Positions 44,114 through 53,598 are shown, counted from the first letter of the stretch. The stretch: DNA of 64,000 nucleotides from Nitrospira sp. UBA5698 (GCA_002420115.1 DIHK01000066.1:185291-249290); one strand, 5' to 3'. Numbers and translations are program-made. Notes: generated from the letters alone by a model not told the origin.

Positions 44114-45557
44114 CAAGCACATGGTCTATCCGGTCATTATGGCGGGCGGCAGCGGGACCAGGTTTTGGCCCTTGAGCCGACATCTATTTCCGAAGCAGCT
44201 GTTGCGGATCGGCGGTGAGCATACCTTGATTCAACAAACCATGCGGCGTGTGCTTGGCTGTGCTCCGGCAACCAACGTCTTGATTTCGACCAACGCGGCA
44301 CAAGCCGACCTTATTCGTGTGCAGCTCGTTGATTGGAAAGAGGAACTTGCCGACGGGTTCGTGTTGGAGCCTGAAGGACGGAATACGGCCCCCGCTATTG
44401 CATTGGCTGCACTGGAGGCCCAGCGACGGGATCATGATGCCATCATGCTGGTTGTCCCTGCCGATCATGTAGTCACCGGTCAGCGAGAGTTCGAAGCAGC
44501 GGTTCAACTAGGCTGCCAATTGGCAGAAGGGGGCCACTTGGTGACCTTTGGGATTAAGCCGATCCGTCCGGAAACCGGCTATGGATATATCAAGCCGAAC
44601 GACAAGGCTGGATTGGGGAAACGAGGAAAGTTGCAGGGCTTCTCAGTCCATAAATTCGTGGAGAAGCCGAATGTTGCCAAGGCGACGCAGTACCTCAAGG
44701 CCGGGAACTATTATTGGAACAGCGGGATGTTCATCTGGCGGGCTGCAACAATTTTGGAGGAGATTCGCCGTCACCAGCCTGCCATTGCCAGAGCGATGGA
44801 CAGGATCAGAGAACTTCGCATGAGGCATGCACCGCAGTCCGATATTGAAGATCTTTATCGAACAATCGAACCAGTCTCCATCGACAACGGTGTGATGGAA
44901 TGCTCGTCGAAGGCGGCTGTGATTCCAGTGGCGTTCAAATGGTCGGACGTCGGGAGTTGGGGAAGCTTGGATGAAGTGGCCTCGAGGGATAAGGCCGGGA
45001 ACGTGACGACAGGACGAGTGGTCGACCTGGAGAGCCGTCGGTCTATCGTGTATGCCGACAGGCGAGTTGTGGCGACGATCGGTTTAGAGGACATGGTCGT
45101 GGTGGATACACCAGATGCGACGTTGGTCTGTCCAAAATCCAGGGCGCAGGATGTGAAGAAGGTCGTCGACATCCTGAAGCAACAAAAAGCGCCAGAGCAT
45201 TTGGAACACTTGACCGTTCAGCGGCCATGGGGTTCCTATACGGTATTGGAGGAAGGTCCGGGGTTCAAAGTCAAACGCGTCACGGTCAACCCAGGTGGGC
45301 GACTCTCACTTCAAATGCATCATCAACGGAGTGAACATTGGGTGGTGATTGCCGGTACCGCACGGGTGACCAGGGGGGAAGAGATTTTTGACTTGCGCGT
45401 TGGGCAGAGTACGGCCATTCCGGTGAAGACACAGCATCGCCTAGAAAATCCAGGGCGTGAGACCGTGCATATCATCGAGGTGCAAAACGGCCCGTACCTT
45501 GGTGAAGATGATATCGTTCGCTTTAAGGATGATTACGGAAGGAGCGTGAAGCGTTGA
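44106..45557 (+). CDS. manC: Mannose-1-phosphate guanylyltransferase/mannose-6-phosphate isomerase
   Basis: The 483-residue bifunctional protein has the guanylyltransferase start V-I-M-A-G-G-S-G-T-R-F-W-P-L-S-R followed by F-P-K-Q. Its last 120 residues are a cupin-type isomerase domain (R-P-W-G-S-Y near residue 376, Q-M-H-H-Q-R-S-E-H-W-V-V metal site). It makes GDP-mannose from mannose 1-phosphate and can isomerise fructose 6-phosphate to mannose 6-phosphate. The downstream phosphomannomutase completes the route from fructose 6-phosphate, which the nearby fbp could supply. Confidence 0.92.
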   Translation: MANKHMVYPVIMAGGSGTRFWPLSRHLFPKQLLRIGGEHTLIQQTMRRVLGCAPATNVLISTNAAQADLIRVQLVDWKEELADGFVLEPEGRNTAPAIALAALEAQRRDHDAIMLVVPADHVVTGQREFEAAVQLGCQLAEGGHLVTFGIKPIRPETGYGYIKPNDKAGLGKRGKLQGFSVHKFVEKPNVAKATQYLKAGNYYWNSGMFIWRAATILEEIRRHQPAIARAMDRIRELRMRHAPQSDIEDLYRTIEPVSIDNGVMECSSKAAVIPVAFKWSDVGSWGSLDEVASRDKAGNVTTGRVVDLESRRSIVYADRRVVATIGLEDMVVVDTPDATLVCPKSRAQDVKKVVDILKQQKAPEHLEHLTVQRPWGSYTVLEEGPGFKVKRVTVNPGGRLSLQMHHQRSEHWVVIAGTARVTRGEEIFDLRVGQSTAIPVKTQHRLENPGRETVHIIEVQNGPYLGEDDIVRFKDDYGRSVKR

Positions 45558-45588
45558 TCGGGATGACCAAGACGGAGATTGCTTCCCG

Positions 45589-45630
45589 CGCTTCACGGAT
45601 AACGCTTCACGGATAACGCTTCACGGATAA
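45589..45630 (+). repeat. Three perfect 14-bp tandem repeats
   Basis: The unit cgcttcacggataa occurs at 45589-45602, 45603-45616 and 45617-45630, ending 7 bases before the phosphomannomutase start. The repeats replace the region where a ribosome site would be expected, so copy number could affect translation. Confidence 0.9.
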
Positions 45631-45637
45631 CGAAACT

Positions 45638-47038
45638 ATGGGATTATTCCGCGAATATGATCTTCGAGGCATCGTCGGCACCGAGCTGACGGAGGAGTTG
45701 GCGGAGCGGGTGGGACTTGCCTACGCTACCTATGCAAACAAACACGGAGTCAAGACGATCAGCGTAGGCCGTGATGGCCGTCTCAGTTCTCCTGCGTTAC
45801 ATCAGGCGCTGCTCAAGGGGCTGTTAGCCGGCGGGATGGACGTGATCGATATCGGGATCTGCTCCTCTCCGTTGGTATATTTCTCGTTATTTACCCTTCC
45901 GGTCGGCGGTGGCATCATGATCACTGGCAGTCACAATGCAGCGGAGTACAATGGGTTTAAGATCTGCCTCGGGAAAACGGCGATTCATGGAGATGACATT
46001 CAAGAATTGCGGCGTGTGATGGAAGCGGGCGTCTTCGCGTCAGGGCATGGGCGACGCTCTGATTATCCGATCATCCCTGACTATTTGGCGTATATCAAGA
46101 AGAGCTTTCCTCATGTCAAAGCTAAACAGTTACATGTCGTGATTGACTGTGGGAACGGCGCAGCGTCCCTTGTTGCCAAGCAAGCGCTTGAATTGCTGGG
46201 GTGCAAGGTCACGGGACTGTATTGCGACCTGGACGGGCGTTTTCCCAACCATCATCCGGATCCTACGGTGCTGGAGAACCTGTCTGACCTGATGCAAGCA
46301 GTGAAGGAGCATCGAGCTGATGTGGGAATCGGCTATGATGGAGATGCAGACCGAATCGGCGCAGTGGATGAGCAGGGGCAGGTGCTCTGGGGAGATCGTC
46401 TCCTGGTAGTGTACGCTCGAGATATTCTGGCCGAGAAGCCGGGGAGTACGATTATCTCGGAGGTCAAAGCGTCCCAATGCCTCTACGATGACGTTGCCAA
46501 GCGTGGTGGGCGTGCCGTGATGTGGAAGACCGGACATTCTTTGATCAAAGCAAAAATGAAAGAAGAGGCGGCAGTGTTGGCCGGGGAAATGTCCGGGCAC
46601 ATGTTTTTTGCGGATCGGTATTTCGGGTATGACGATGCCGTGTATGCGTCCTGTCGGCTCGTGGAAATCTTGGCGAAAGCTCAACAACCGCTGTCGGCGT
46701 TAGTGTCGGATCTACCCCACTCGGTCGTCACGCCTGAGATACGAGTGGATCTTCCAGACACGGTCAAGTTTGATGTGGTCGAGCGGGTTCACCAGAGATT
46801 CACGGAATACCTGAAGACCAAACAGGGCCTTGGCCCGAAGAAACTAACACTGAGAAATCTAATCACGATCGACGGGGTCCGTGCGATATTCGATGATGGA
46901 TGGGGTCTCATCAGGGCGTCCAATACTCAACCGGCTTTAGTGCTGAGATTTGAAGCGACCTCTTCCGACCAACTCAATGCGATTCGAGCGCTGATTGAGG
47001 AAGAGCTGAGGGAGGCCAAACGAGCGCTCGCGTGTTAG
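45638..47038 (+). CDS. manB: Phosphomannomutase/phosphoglucomutase
   Basis: The 466-residue protein has the alpha-D-phosphohexomutase layout. The phosphoserine loop is I-T-G-S-H-N near residue 95, the metal loop D-G-D-A-D-R near 236 and the sugar-binding G-E-M-S-G-H-M near 318. AlgC-type enzymes interconvert 6- and 1-phosphates of mannose and glucose. With manC it supplies GDP-mannose, and glucose 1-phosphate made here could feed rmlA. No clear ribosome site precedes ATG 45638 because tandem repeats occupy that place. Confidence 0.9.
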   Translation: MGLFREYDLRGIVGTELTEELAERVGLAYATYANKHGVKTISVGRDGRLSSPALHQALLKGLLAGGMDVIDIGICSSPLVYFSLFTLPVGGGIMITGSHNAAEYNGFKICLGKTAIHGDDIQELRRVMEAGVFASGHGRRSDYPIIPDYLAYIKKSFPHVKAKQLHVVIDCGNGAASLVAKQALELLGCKVTGLYCDLDGRFPNHHPDPTVLENLSDLMQAVKEHRADVGIGYDGDADRIGAVDEQGQVLWGDRLLVVYARDILAEKPGSTIISEVKASQCLYDDVAKRGGRAVMWKTGHSLIKAKMKEEAAVLAGEMSGHMFFADRYFGYDDAVYASCRLVEILAKAQQPLSALVSDLPHSVVTPEIRVDLPDTVKFDVVERVHQRFTEYLKTKQGLGPKKLTLRNLITIDGVRAIFDDGWGLIRASNTQPALVLRFEATSSDQLNAIRALIEEELREAKRALAC

Positions 47039-47871
47039 CATCCGTTACCACGTGGATTGGTCTTGGTCGCCTCCGGGCCAGCATCGGTCGTCCTGCCGCC
47101 CTAGGGGCCGTTTTTCTGACTCTCTTGGTTCCCCTTGAGACAACCGCAGCTGAAGGGTTGGGCGAAACAACGCGTCCCTTCACGGTTGGAGAACGGCTGA
47201 CCTACGAAGTGTCTTGGCTCAACCTGACTGCTGCCATCGCCGTGATGGAAGTGGCTCCTACGGAGGGGAGAGGAGGGACTGCTTCCCTCGCCAAGCTAAT
47301 CGGGACGGCGCAGTCTACCCCGATCATCACGAAGTTCTTTCCCGTAGATAATCGAGTGGAGTCGGAACTGGATCTGGAGACGCTCACGCCGGAACATTTG
47401 ACCTTCCGGCGGCGCGAGGGAAAAAAGAAAGAGGATATCGAATATACGTTCCATCAAAAGGAAGGGACGGTCACTGCCGTGAGAGGAGGAACGACCGAGT
47501 CCGTATCCATTCCAGCCGGGACCCACGACATCATATCTTGCCTGTACTACACCCGTGCTGTGTTGCCACCCAAGCCGGGAGCCTCACTCAAGATGAATGT
47601 GTATCATGATAAGAAAAATCGTCCGGTGGAAGTCCGGGTCGAAGGAATCGAGACTCTGGAAGGAGGCTGGGGGAAAGCGGAGACGGTCCGAGTGCGGGTG
47701 ATCATGCCGTTCCATGGTCTTTTCATGAATAAAGGGGATATTCATGTGTGGGTCACCAATGATGAACGAAAGACTCCAGTTCGCATGAAAGCGAAAGTCG
47801 TTCTTGGGGCCATTGTTGCCGACCTCGTTGATGGTTGGTCAGGAGTCCGTAGTGTGAAGCCTGGGTTTTGA
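47032..47871 (+). CDS. DUF3108 domain protein, exported
   Basis: The 279-residue protein has an N-terminal hydrophobic signal-like segment (about residues 22-40, ending L-E-T-T-A-A-E) and a beta-rich body. The body includes F-T-V-G-E-R-L-T-Y-E-V-S-W and later I-T-K-F-F-P-V-D-N-R, features of the DUF3108 family. The function of that family is not established; members are often periplasmic or lipid-linked proteins near cell-envelope genes. It starts at GTG 47032, overlapping the phosphomannomutase stop by 7 bases. Confidence 0.78.
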   Translation: MLASVTTWIGLGRLRASIGRPAALGAVFLTLLVPLETTAAEGLGETTRPFTVGERLTYEVSWLNLTAAIAVMEVAPTEGRGGTASLAKLIGTAQSTPIITKFFPVDNRVESELDLETLTPEHLTFRRREGKKKEDIEYTFHQKEGTVTAVRGGTTESVSIPAGTHDIISCLYYTRAVLPPKPGASLKMNVYHDKKNRPVEVRVEGIETLEGGWGKAETVRVRVIMPFHGLFMNKGDIHVWVTNDERKTPVRMKAKVVLGAIVADLVDGWSGVRSVKPGF

Positions 47872-47921
47872 ACAGGAGGTTGTTGTCCACGCAAGACAAA
47901 CCCGTTATACTGAGCCGCAGG

Positions 47922-48926
47922 ATGAGACAATTTCCCACCACATTAAGCCAGTTTATCATTCGGAGTCAGGCGTCGTTTCCGGGTGCGACTGGAGAGTTTT
48001 CCAGTCTGTTGACCCAAATCGGCCTGGTCGGCAAACTCATTTCTCAAGATCTTCGGCGCGCGGGATTGCTCAATATTGTCGGGACGACCGGTGAGACCAA
48101 TGTCCAGGGAGAGACCGTTAAGAAGCTGGATGCCATCGCGAACGATGACTTTGTCAGAGTTTTTCAAGCCAGCGAGTATGTCTGTGCCCTGGCTTCAGAA
48201 GAAATGGAAAAGCCGCTCTTGCTGCCGAATAATTGGCCACATGGTAAGTACATGTTGCTCTTCGATCCGCTGGACGGCTCCTCCAATACGGACAACAATA
48301 TGCCGCTCGGGGCCATTTTTTCCGTGCTCAAGTATGGGCGAACGGATCGATCGCCCACAGAAGCAGATTTGATCCGACCGGGGACCGAACAAATTGCGGC
48401 CGGATACCTGTTGTATGGATCGAGCACGATGTTGGTGTACACCGTTGGACAAGGTGTCTATGGATTCACGCTTGATCCTGACATCGGAGAGTACTTGTTA
48501 TCCCATGAGCGGATGAGGATTCCCGAAAAGGGTAAAGTCTATGCAGCCAATGAAGGGAATTACAACAAGTGGCCTGATGGAATAAGGAAGTATTTGGATT
48601 CGCTCAAAGTCAGGGATAAGGCGACAGGGCGACCCTATAGTGCACGGTATTCCGGATGTTTGGTGGCTGATGTGCATCGCTTGTTGATTGGGGGAGGGAT
48701 CTATCTCTATCCGGGGGAAATTGACAAGCCGGAGGGGAAGCTGCGATTGCTCTATGAGGCAAACCCGCTGGCCTTCGTGGTTGAGCAGGCCGGAGGAAAG
48801 GCTTCAACAGGCACGACGAGAATTTTTGATGTCGAAGCCAAACAGTTGCATCAACGGGTCTCGCTGCTTATCGGGAGCCGTCTCGATGTGGAGCAGGCTG
48901 AGGCGTATGTTGAAGGAAGAGTCTAG
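47922..48926 (+). CDS. fbp: Class I fructose-1,6-bisphosphatase
   Basis: From ATG 47922 the protein has 334 residues, near the 332 of E. coli Fbp; in-frame TTG codons from 47868 would add 18. The metal and catalytic block L-F-D-P-L-D-G-S-S-N lies near residue 115. The N-terminal T-T-L-S-Q-F-I and N-V-Q-G-E segments and the late Y-L-Y-P-G strand also match. It hydrolyses fructose 1,6-bisphosphate to fructose 6-phosphate, the gluconeogenic step that feeds hexose and mannose sugars. The aldolase gene follows. Confidence 0.9.
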   Translation: MRQFPTTLSQFIIRSQASFPGATGEFSSLLTQIGLVGKLISQDLRRAGLLNIVGTTGETNVQGETVKKLDAIANDDFVRVFQASEYVCALASEEMEKPLLLPNNWPHGKYMLLFDPLDGSSNTDNNMPLGAIFSVLKYGRTDRSPTEADLIRPGTEQIAAGYLLYGSSTMLVYTVGQGVYGFTLDPDIGEYLLSHERMRIPEKGKVYAANEGNYNKWPDGIRKYLDSLKVRDKATGRPYSARYSGCLVADVHRLLIGGGIYLYPGEIDKPEGKLRLLYEANPLAFVVEQAGGKASTGTTRIFDVEAKQLHQRVSLLIGSRLDVEQAEAYVEGRV

Positions 48927-48968
48927 GTACTCATTGTTTTGACCGATAGGAGCTGTCTGGAGGGAATT

Positions 48969-49892
48969 ATGGGAGATCGGGTTCAAGAGATTCTCAGTTG
49001 GTATGGTAGCGACAATGCGGGGACGAAGACGAATATTGCCCGCATGCTACGATCCGGGAAATTGGCTGGGACCGGCAAGTTGGTCATTCTTCCAGTCGAT
49101 CAAGGATTTGAACATGGCCCGGCTCGGAGCTTTGCGCCGAATCCGTCTGGGTACAACCCGCACTATCACTTTCAACTCGCCATTGATGCCGGCTGCAATG
49201 CCTATGCAGCACCGCTCGGGTTTTTAGAAGCAGGAGCCAGTGAATTTGCGGGGCAGATTCCTCTCATTCTCAAGCTCAATAATCATGATGTGTTGCATGA
49301 CGACAAGGATCCGCTGCCGTCAGTCACAGGCAGTGTGAACGATGCTCTGCGGTTAGGGTGTTCGGCTGTCGGGTTTACGATCTATCCTGGGTCTTCCCAT
49401 TGCAACGCGATGTATGAACAGCTGCAAGCCATTGCAGAAGAAGCGAAGGCCAGTGGCCTAGCCGTCGTGGTGTGGTCCTATCCCCGAGGATCTGCTCTGA
49501 GTAAGGAAGGTGAGACGGCGATGGATGTCGTGGCCTATGCGGCACAGATCGCGGCACAACTGGGCGCGCATATCATCAAGGTAAAGTTGCCGACTGCGCA
49601 TTTGGAACAGGCCGCCGCAAAGAAGGTGTACGAATCCACACAAATTCCGATTAAGACGCTGGCGGAGCGAGTCAAGCACGTGGTGCAGAGTTCATTCGAT
49701 GGACGGCGGATCGTGATCTTCTCCGGCGGAGCGAAGAGCGAAGATAAGAATGTGTTTGAGGAGGCTCGTGGGATTCGGGATGGGGGAGGGTTTGGAAGCA
49801 TCATTGGCCGGAACTCCTTCCAGCGGCCGAAGGCGGAGGCCATCAAGTTTCTCCAGACCATCATGGGGATTTACAGCGGTACGATTCAGTGA
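48969..49892 (+). CDS. fbaB: Class I fructose-bisphosphate aldolase, DhnA/FbaB type
   Basis: GGAGGG lies just before ATG 48969, which gives 307 residues. The family marks are V-I-L-P-V-D-Q-G-F-E-H-G near residue 40 and I-I-K-V-K-L-P near 205, the latter with the Schiff-base lysine. This archaeal-type class I aldolase forms fructose 1,6-bisphosphate from triose phosphates. Together with fbp it gives fructose 6-phosphate. Adjacency to the sugar-nucleotide genes makes metabolic sense in an autotroph, but co-regulation is not shown. Confidence 0.88.
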   Translation: MGDRVQEILSWYGSDNAGTKTNIARMLRSGKLAGTGKLVILPVDQGFEHGPARSFAPNPSGYNPHYHFQLAIDAGCNAYAAPLGFLEAGASEFAGQIPLILKLNNHDVLHDDKDPLPSVTGSVNDALRLGCSAVGFTIYPGSSHCNAMYEQLQAIAEEAKASGLAVVVWSYPRGSALSKEGETAMDVVAYAAQIAAQLGAHIIKVKLPTAHLEQAAAKKVYESTQIPIKTLAERVKHVVQSSFDGRRIVIFSGGAKSEDKNVFEEARGIRDGGGFGSIIGRNSFQRPKAEAIKFLQTIMGIYSGTIQ

Positions 49893-49929
49893 GCGCTCCT
49901 ACGGTCATGGATAAAGGCGAACGCAGACT

Positions 49930-51486
49930 ATGAATCAATTCGAGTCGAGTCCGAAGCCCTCACAAGGAAAGAAAAACTGGGTTGTCACAGCGGCTTTGCT
50001 GACGGCTGGAATAATCATTGGATTTGTCGTGGCCTCGGACCTTGGATGGTTATCAAATGGCCATGCGGTGCCAGATTCATCGTCTGTTGCACCATCATCG
50101 CCTCCTCCTATCGTCAGACCAGTCTCGACGGCTCCGCAGCCGATACTGGGCGGGGGCAACCAAACATTCGTCGATATTGCCAAGTCGGTGAAGCCGGCGG
50201 TGGTGAATATCTATGCGGCCAAGAGCGGACGTGGGGAAGGGTCCGGTGGCACCCCGTTTGATGATCCGCTCTTTCGAAAGTTTTTCGGTGACGAGTTTTT
50301 CAGGAAGTTTGAACACCCCAAGGAGAAGAAAGAGCGAGGTTTGGGGTCCGGTGTGATTGTCGACCCCAACGGGTTGATCATTACCAACAATCATGTCGTG
50401 GGGAAGGCGGATGAGATCCGCGTCACACTCTCCGACAAACGTGAGTTCAAAGCCAAGTTGATCGGCACCGACCCCAAGACGGATGTGGCGGTCGTGAAGA
50501 TCGAAGCTACGGGGCTTCCAAGCGTGCCGTGGGCTGATTCGGACAAGTTGGAAGTGGGAGAGTTTGTCTTGGCTGTCGGTAATCCGTTCGGGCTCACACA
50601 GACCGTCACACTGGGAATTGTCAGCGCGCTGGGGAGGGCTGCTGGTATTGCCGAGTATGAAGACTTTATCCAGACCGATGCGGCCATCAATCCAGGCAAC
50701 TCCGGAGGAGCCTTGGTTAACGTCCGTGGTGAACTGGTTGGGATCAATACGGCCATATTCAGTCAGAGCGGCGGCAATATGGGGATCGGGTTTGCCGTGC
50801 CGAGCAATATGGCGCAGTCGATTATGGGGCAACTGGTTCAGACCGGCAAAGTCGTGCGTGGGTGGCTGGGAGTTTCAATTCAGGAATTGACGCCGGAATT
50901 GGCGTCACAGTTTGGCATCACTGAAACGAAGGGTGTGCTCGTCAGCGATGTCATGGATGACAGCCCAGCGAAGAAGGCCGGGTTTGAGCGTGCCGACGTG
51001 ATCGTTGAGTATGACGGAAAACCGATGGATTCACCGACGCATCTGCGTAATGCCGTCGCACAGACACCGGTCGGAAAAAAAGTTGTCGTCAAAGTTATCA
51101 GGGACAAGAAGGCCAAGACCATCGATCTCACCATCGTCGAGCAGCCGAAGTCCATGACGCAAAGCGGCGAAGAAGACGGAGGGGACTCTTCGACGCCGAT
51201 CGGGATCTTGTCTGGTCTTGACGTGCGTGACCTGAACGAAGAGTTGGCAAGTCGCTATGGCTTGAAGTCGAGTGAGCGCGGTGTCGTGGTCGTGCGGGTC
51301 AAAGTCGGTAGTACCGCTGAGGAAATGGGGGTTCGTGAAGGTGATATCGTGCTCGAGGTCAATCGCCAAGCGGTCACTTCGGTGAAGGTATTTGAACGGA
51401 TTGCCAACAAGCTGCCGAAGGATCAGGCGGTGTTGCTTTTGCTCAAACGGCAGGGACGGACGATTTATCTGACGCTTCGCCCATGA
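49930..51486 (+). CDS. degQ: HtrA/Deg family periplasmic serine protease
   Basis: The 518-residue protein has an N-terminal membrane anchor (about residues 17-37), a Pro/Ser-rich linker and a trypsin-like domain with the catalytic triad His155, Asp185 and Ser258 (in N-N-H-V-V, T-D-V-A-V and G-N-S-G-G-A). Two PDZ domains follow, from about residue 305 and 410 on. DegP/DegQ proteins degrade or refold damaged envelope proteins. The layout is complete and ordinary. Whether it is DegP, DegQ or MucD in function cannot be decided. Confidence 0.92.
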   Translation: MNQFESSPKPSQGKKNWVVTAALLTAGIIIGFVVASDLGWLSNGHAVPDSSSVAPSSPPPIVRPVSTAPQPILGGGNQTFVDIAKSVKPAVVNIYAAKSGRGEGSGGTPFDDPLFRKFFGDEFFRKFEHPKEKKERGLGSGVIVDPNGLIITNNHVVGKADEIRVTLSDKREFKAKLIGTDPKTDVAVVKIEATGLPSVPWADSDKLEVGEFVLAVGNPFGLTQTVTLGIVSALGRAAGIAEYEDFIQTDAAINPGNSGGALVNVRGELVGINTAIFSQSGGNMGIGFAVPSNMAQSIMGQLVQTGKVVRGWLGVSIQELTPELASQFGITETKGVLVSDVMDDSPAKKAGFERADVIVEYDGKPMDSPTHLRNAVAQTPVGKKVVVKVIRDKKAKTIDLTIVEQPKSMTQSGEEDGGDSSTPIGILSGLDVRDLNEELASRYGLKSSERGVVVVRVKVGSTAEEMGVREGDIVLEVNRQAVTSVKVFERIANKLPKDQAVLLLLKRQGRTIYLTLRP

Positions 51487-51490
51487 GGCC

Positions 51491-51542
51491 GTTGGAAAGT
51501 GAAAGGTTAGAAGCTTAAAAGTTCCCATCCGGACTTTCCAAC
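51491..51542 (+). repeat. Inverted repeat between the protease gene and ispD
   Basis: gttggaaagt at 51491-51500 is complemented perfectly by actttccaac at 51533-51542, with a 32-base spacer that includes aagctt. It begins right after the protease stop. A related but imperfect element follows ispD. Confidence 0.75.
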
Positions 51543-51622
51543 TTGTGAACATTCTGGCTGGTTGCCGATGGTGATCATCGAGTTGCCCGCAATAATGAGA
51601 ATCATCCGTTGAGCATCGTTTT

Positions 51623-52333
51623 GTGAATAACCGCACCGTGGCCATCGTCCCTGCCGCTGGACGAGGTCTTCGCATGGGCGGCGCCGTTCCCAAGCAGTTT
51701 TTGGCATTGGGCGGTGAGCCGTTGGTCGTGCACTCGCTTCGAGTTCTTCAGCGCTCTCCCGTCATCGACGAGATCATCTTGGCTGTGCCGCAGGCTGATC
51801 TCGATTATTGCCTCAATGATCTTGCTGTCCGATTTGGATTTTCAAAAATCAGGCGGGTAGTGACAGGAGGAAAAGAACGCCAGGATTCAGTGCGGCATGC
51901 CCTGGAACATGTGCCGGATGATACATCGATTGTAGTTGTGCATGATGCGGTACGGCCGTTTCTGACGGAGCAGATGGTGACTGATGTGGTTGAGGCTGCA
52001 GGCCGAGAGGGAGGGGCGATCATCGCGCTGCCAATGCGCGATACCGTCAAACAGGTTGGAACGGACCATCGGATCGAACGAACCGTTGATCGGCAACCGC
52101 TCTGGCTGGCTCAAACACCACAGGCGTTTCGACGGGAGCCATTGTTGAGCATCCATCGCAAAGCTCATGCGGAAGGAGTGCATGCAACTGATGATGCATT
52201 TTTATTCGAGTGGGCTGGTCACCCGGTTGTGGTGGTGGAAGGCAGCGGAGAGAATATCAAGGTGACAAGGCCTGAAGACATGGTGATTGGCGAGGCGATT
52301 TTGGCGTCGAGGAAAGCAAGCACAAATGCGTGA
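51623..52333 (+). CDS. ispD: 2-C-methyl-D-erythritol 4-phosphate cytidylyltransferase
   Basis: The 236-residue protein begins A-I-V-P-A-A-G-R-G-L-R-M-G and has P-K-Q-F-L-A-L near residue 26 and V-V-H-D-A-V-R-P-F near 105. This is the standard IspD pattern. It transfers CMP to methylerythritol phosphate in the non-mevalonate isoprenoid pathway, which also supplies undecaprenyl phosphate. It starts at GTG 51623. ispF follows about 120 bases later, the usual pairing. Confidence 0.92.
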   Translation: MNNRTVAIVPAAGRGLRMGGAVPKQFLALGGEPLVVHSLRVLQRSPVIDEIILAVPQADLDYCLNDLAVRFGFSKIRRVVTGGKERQDSVRHALEHVPDDTSIVVVHDAVRPFLTEQMVTDVVEAAGREGGAIIALPMRDTVKQVGTDHRIERTVDRQPLWLAQTPQAFRREPLLSIHRKAHAEGVHATDDAFLFEWAGHPVVVVEGSGENIKVTRPEDMVIGEAILASRKASTNA

Positions 52334-52335
52334 AA

Positions 52336-52414
52336 GTTAACGGGTGGAAAGTGCTTTGGGACTGCATTGTTATGAATTCCAACTTTGAAACGTGTCACTT
52401 TCGAACTTTTTAAC
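52336..52414 (+). repeat. Imperfect inverted repeat between ispD and ispF
   Basis: gttaa (52336-52340) and gaaagtg (52347-52353) pair with cactttc (52396-52402) and ttaac (52410-52414). The arms resemble those of the element before ispD, suggesting one small dispersed repeat family. Confidence 0.6.
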
Positions 52415-52454
52415 TGTTGATGAGTGAGCTGTGACCACTGGGAAAAGGAAAAGC

Positions 52455-52928
52455 ATGCGTATTGGGTATGGGTATGATGTCCATCCATTGGGGCCAGGGC
52501 GTAAACTGATTCTTGGCGGGGTCGAAATCCCACACAGTAAGGGATTACTTGGCCACTCTGACTCTGATGTCCTGGTCCACGCGGTGTGTGATGCCCTACT
52601 GGGTGCAATGGGGGAGGGGGATCTCGGTCGGCATTATCCGAGCTCCGATCCCAAGTATAAGGGGATCTCTAGCTTGAAGCTGTTAGAAGATGTCATGACA
52701 AAACTTCAGGCCAAGGGGTATCAGGTCGGGAATATCGACACGGTCATTGTGGCTCAAGCCCCTCGCCTCGGCCCGTATCTCTCGGCAATGCAGAAGAAAA
52801 TTGCGGAGACGGCCGGTCTTGCTCCTGAATTAGTGAATGTCAAGGTGAAGAGCGGAGAAGGGTTAGACGCCGTGGGACATGAAGAAGGGATGATCGCCCA
52901 CGCCGTCTGTTTGATAGAGCCAGTCTAA
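52455..52928 (+). CDS. ispF: 2-C-methyl-D-erythritol 2,4-cyclodiphosphate synthase
   Basis: Start at ATG 52455 gives 157 residues, the family norm; an upstream GTG at 52431 is less likely. The zinc site is in G-Y-D-V-H-P (Asp and His) and the later S-D-S-D-V-L-V-H. The P-S-S-D-P-K-Y-K-G segment and the closing E-G-M-I-A-H-A are also typical. It forms the cyclodiphosphate after IspD and IspE. It is the downstream partner of ispD here. Confidence 0.93.
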   Translation: MRIGYGYDVHPLGPGRKLILGGVEIPHSKGLLGHSDSDVLVHAVCDALLGAMGEGDLGRHYPSSDPKYKGISSLKLLEDVMTKLQAKGYQVGNIDTVIVAQAPRLGPYLSAMQKKIAETAGLAPELVNVKVKSGEGLDAVGHEEGMIAHAVCLIEPV

Positions 52929-52947
52929 CGTCTAGGGTATATCGCTG

Positions 52948-53598
52948 ATGTTGGCGCACATCAAGCAAGACCTCCAAGCCGTTTTCGATCGAGATCCAGC
53001 TGCAACCAGCACACTGGAGGTCATTCTCACGTACGCAGGTTTTCATGCGTTGCTGGCCTATCGTATTTCTCATCGGCTGAAGTCGATGGGAGTGCCCTTC
53101 TTCCCTCGAGCGATTTCTCAGCTGGCCCGTTGGCTCACCGGTGTGGAGATCCATCCGTCAGCCAAGATCGGGACGGGGTTTTTCATAGACCATGGCATGG
53201 GGGTGGTGATCGGGGAGACTGCGGAGATTGGCGACTACGTGACCCTTTTTCAAGGCGTGACGTTAGGAGGAACCGGAAAAGAGCGGGGTAAGCGGCATCC
53301 GACGCTCGGGAATCACGTGGTGGTAGGCGCCGGGGCAAAAATTCTCGGTGGGATTACGATCGGCGACAATGTGAAGATTGGGGCTAATTCTGTCGTATTG
53401 AAGAATGTCTCGGCCAATTCCACGGTGATCGGTGTTCCTGGCCGCGTCATCAAATCCCAGGGTGAGCGCCTGCCTGATGCCACGATGGATCAAGTCGACT
53501 TACCGGATCCCATCAGCGACCGCTTCATCGCATTGGAGCAGGAACTGATTGAGCTCCGGAAGAAGCTCGAAAATCGCGATGACTCACGCCACCAGTAG
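52948..53598 (+). CDS. cysE: Serine O-acetyltransferase
   Basis: The 216-residue protein has the short EpsC/CysE form: a helical N-terminal part (L-A-Y-R-I-S-H), then left-handed beta-helix hexapeptide repeats from about residue 68. It has the catalytic histidine in [12 protein letters not shown] and the G-G-T-G-K segment near residue 110. It acetylates serine for cysteine synthesis. It is the last gene of the long plus-strand run. Confidence 0.92.
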   Translation: MLAHIKQDLQAVFDRDPAATSTLEVILTYAGFHALLAYRISHRLKSMGVPFFPRAISQLARWLTGVEIHPSAKIGTGFFIDHGMGVVIGETAEIGDYVTLFQGVTLGGTGKERGKRHPTLGNHVVVGAGAKILGGITIGDNVKIGANSVVLKNVSANSTVIGVPGRVIKSQGERLPDATMDQVDLPDPISDRFIALEQELIELRKKLENRDDSRHQ

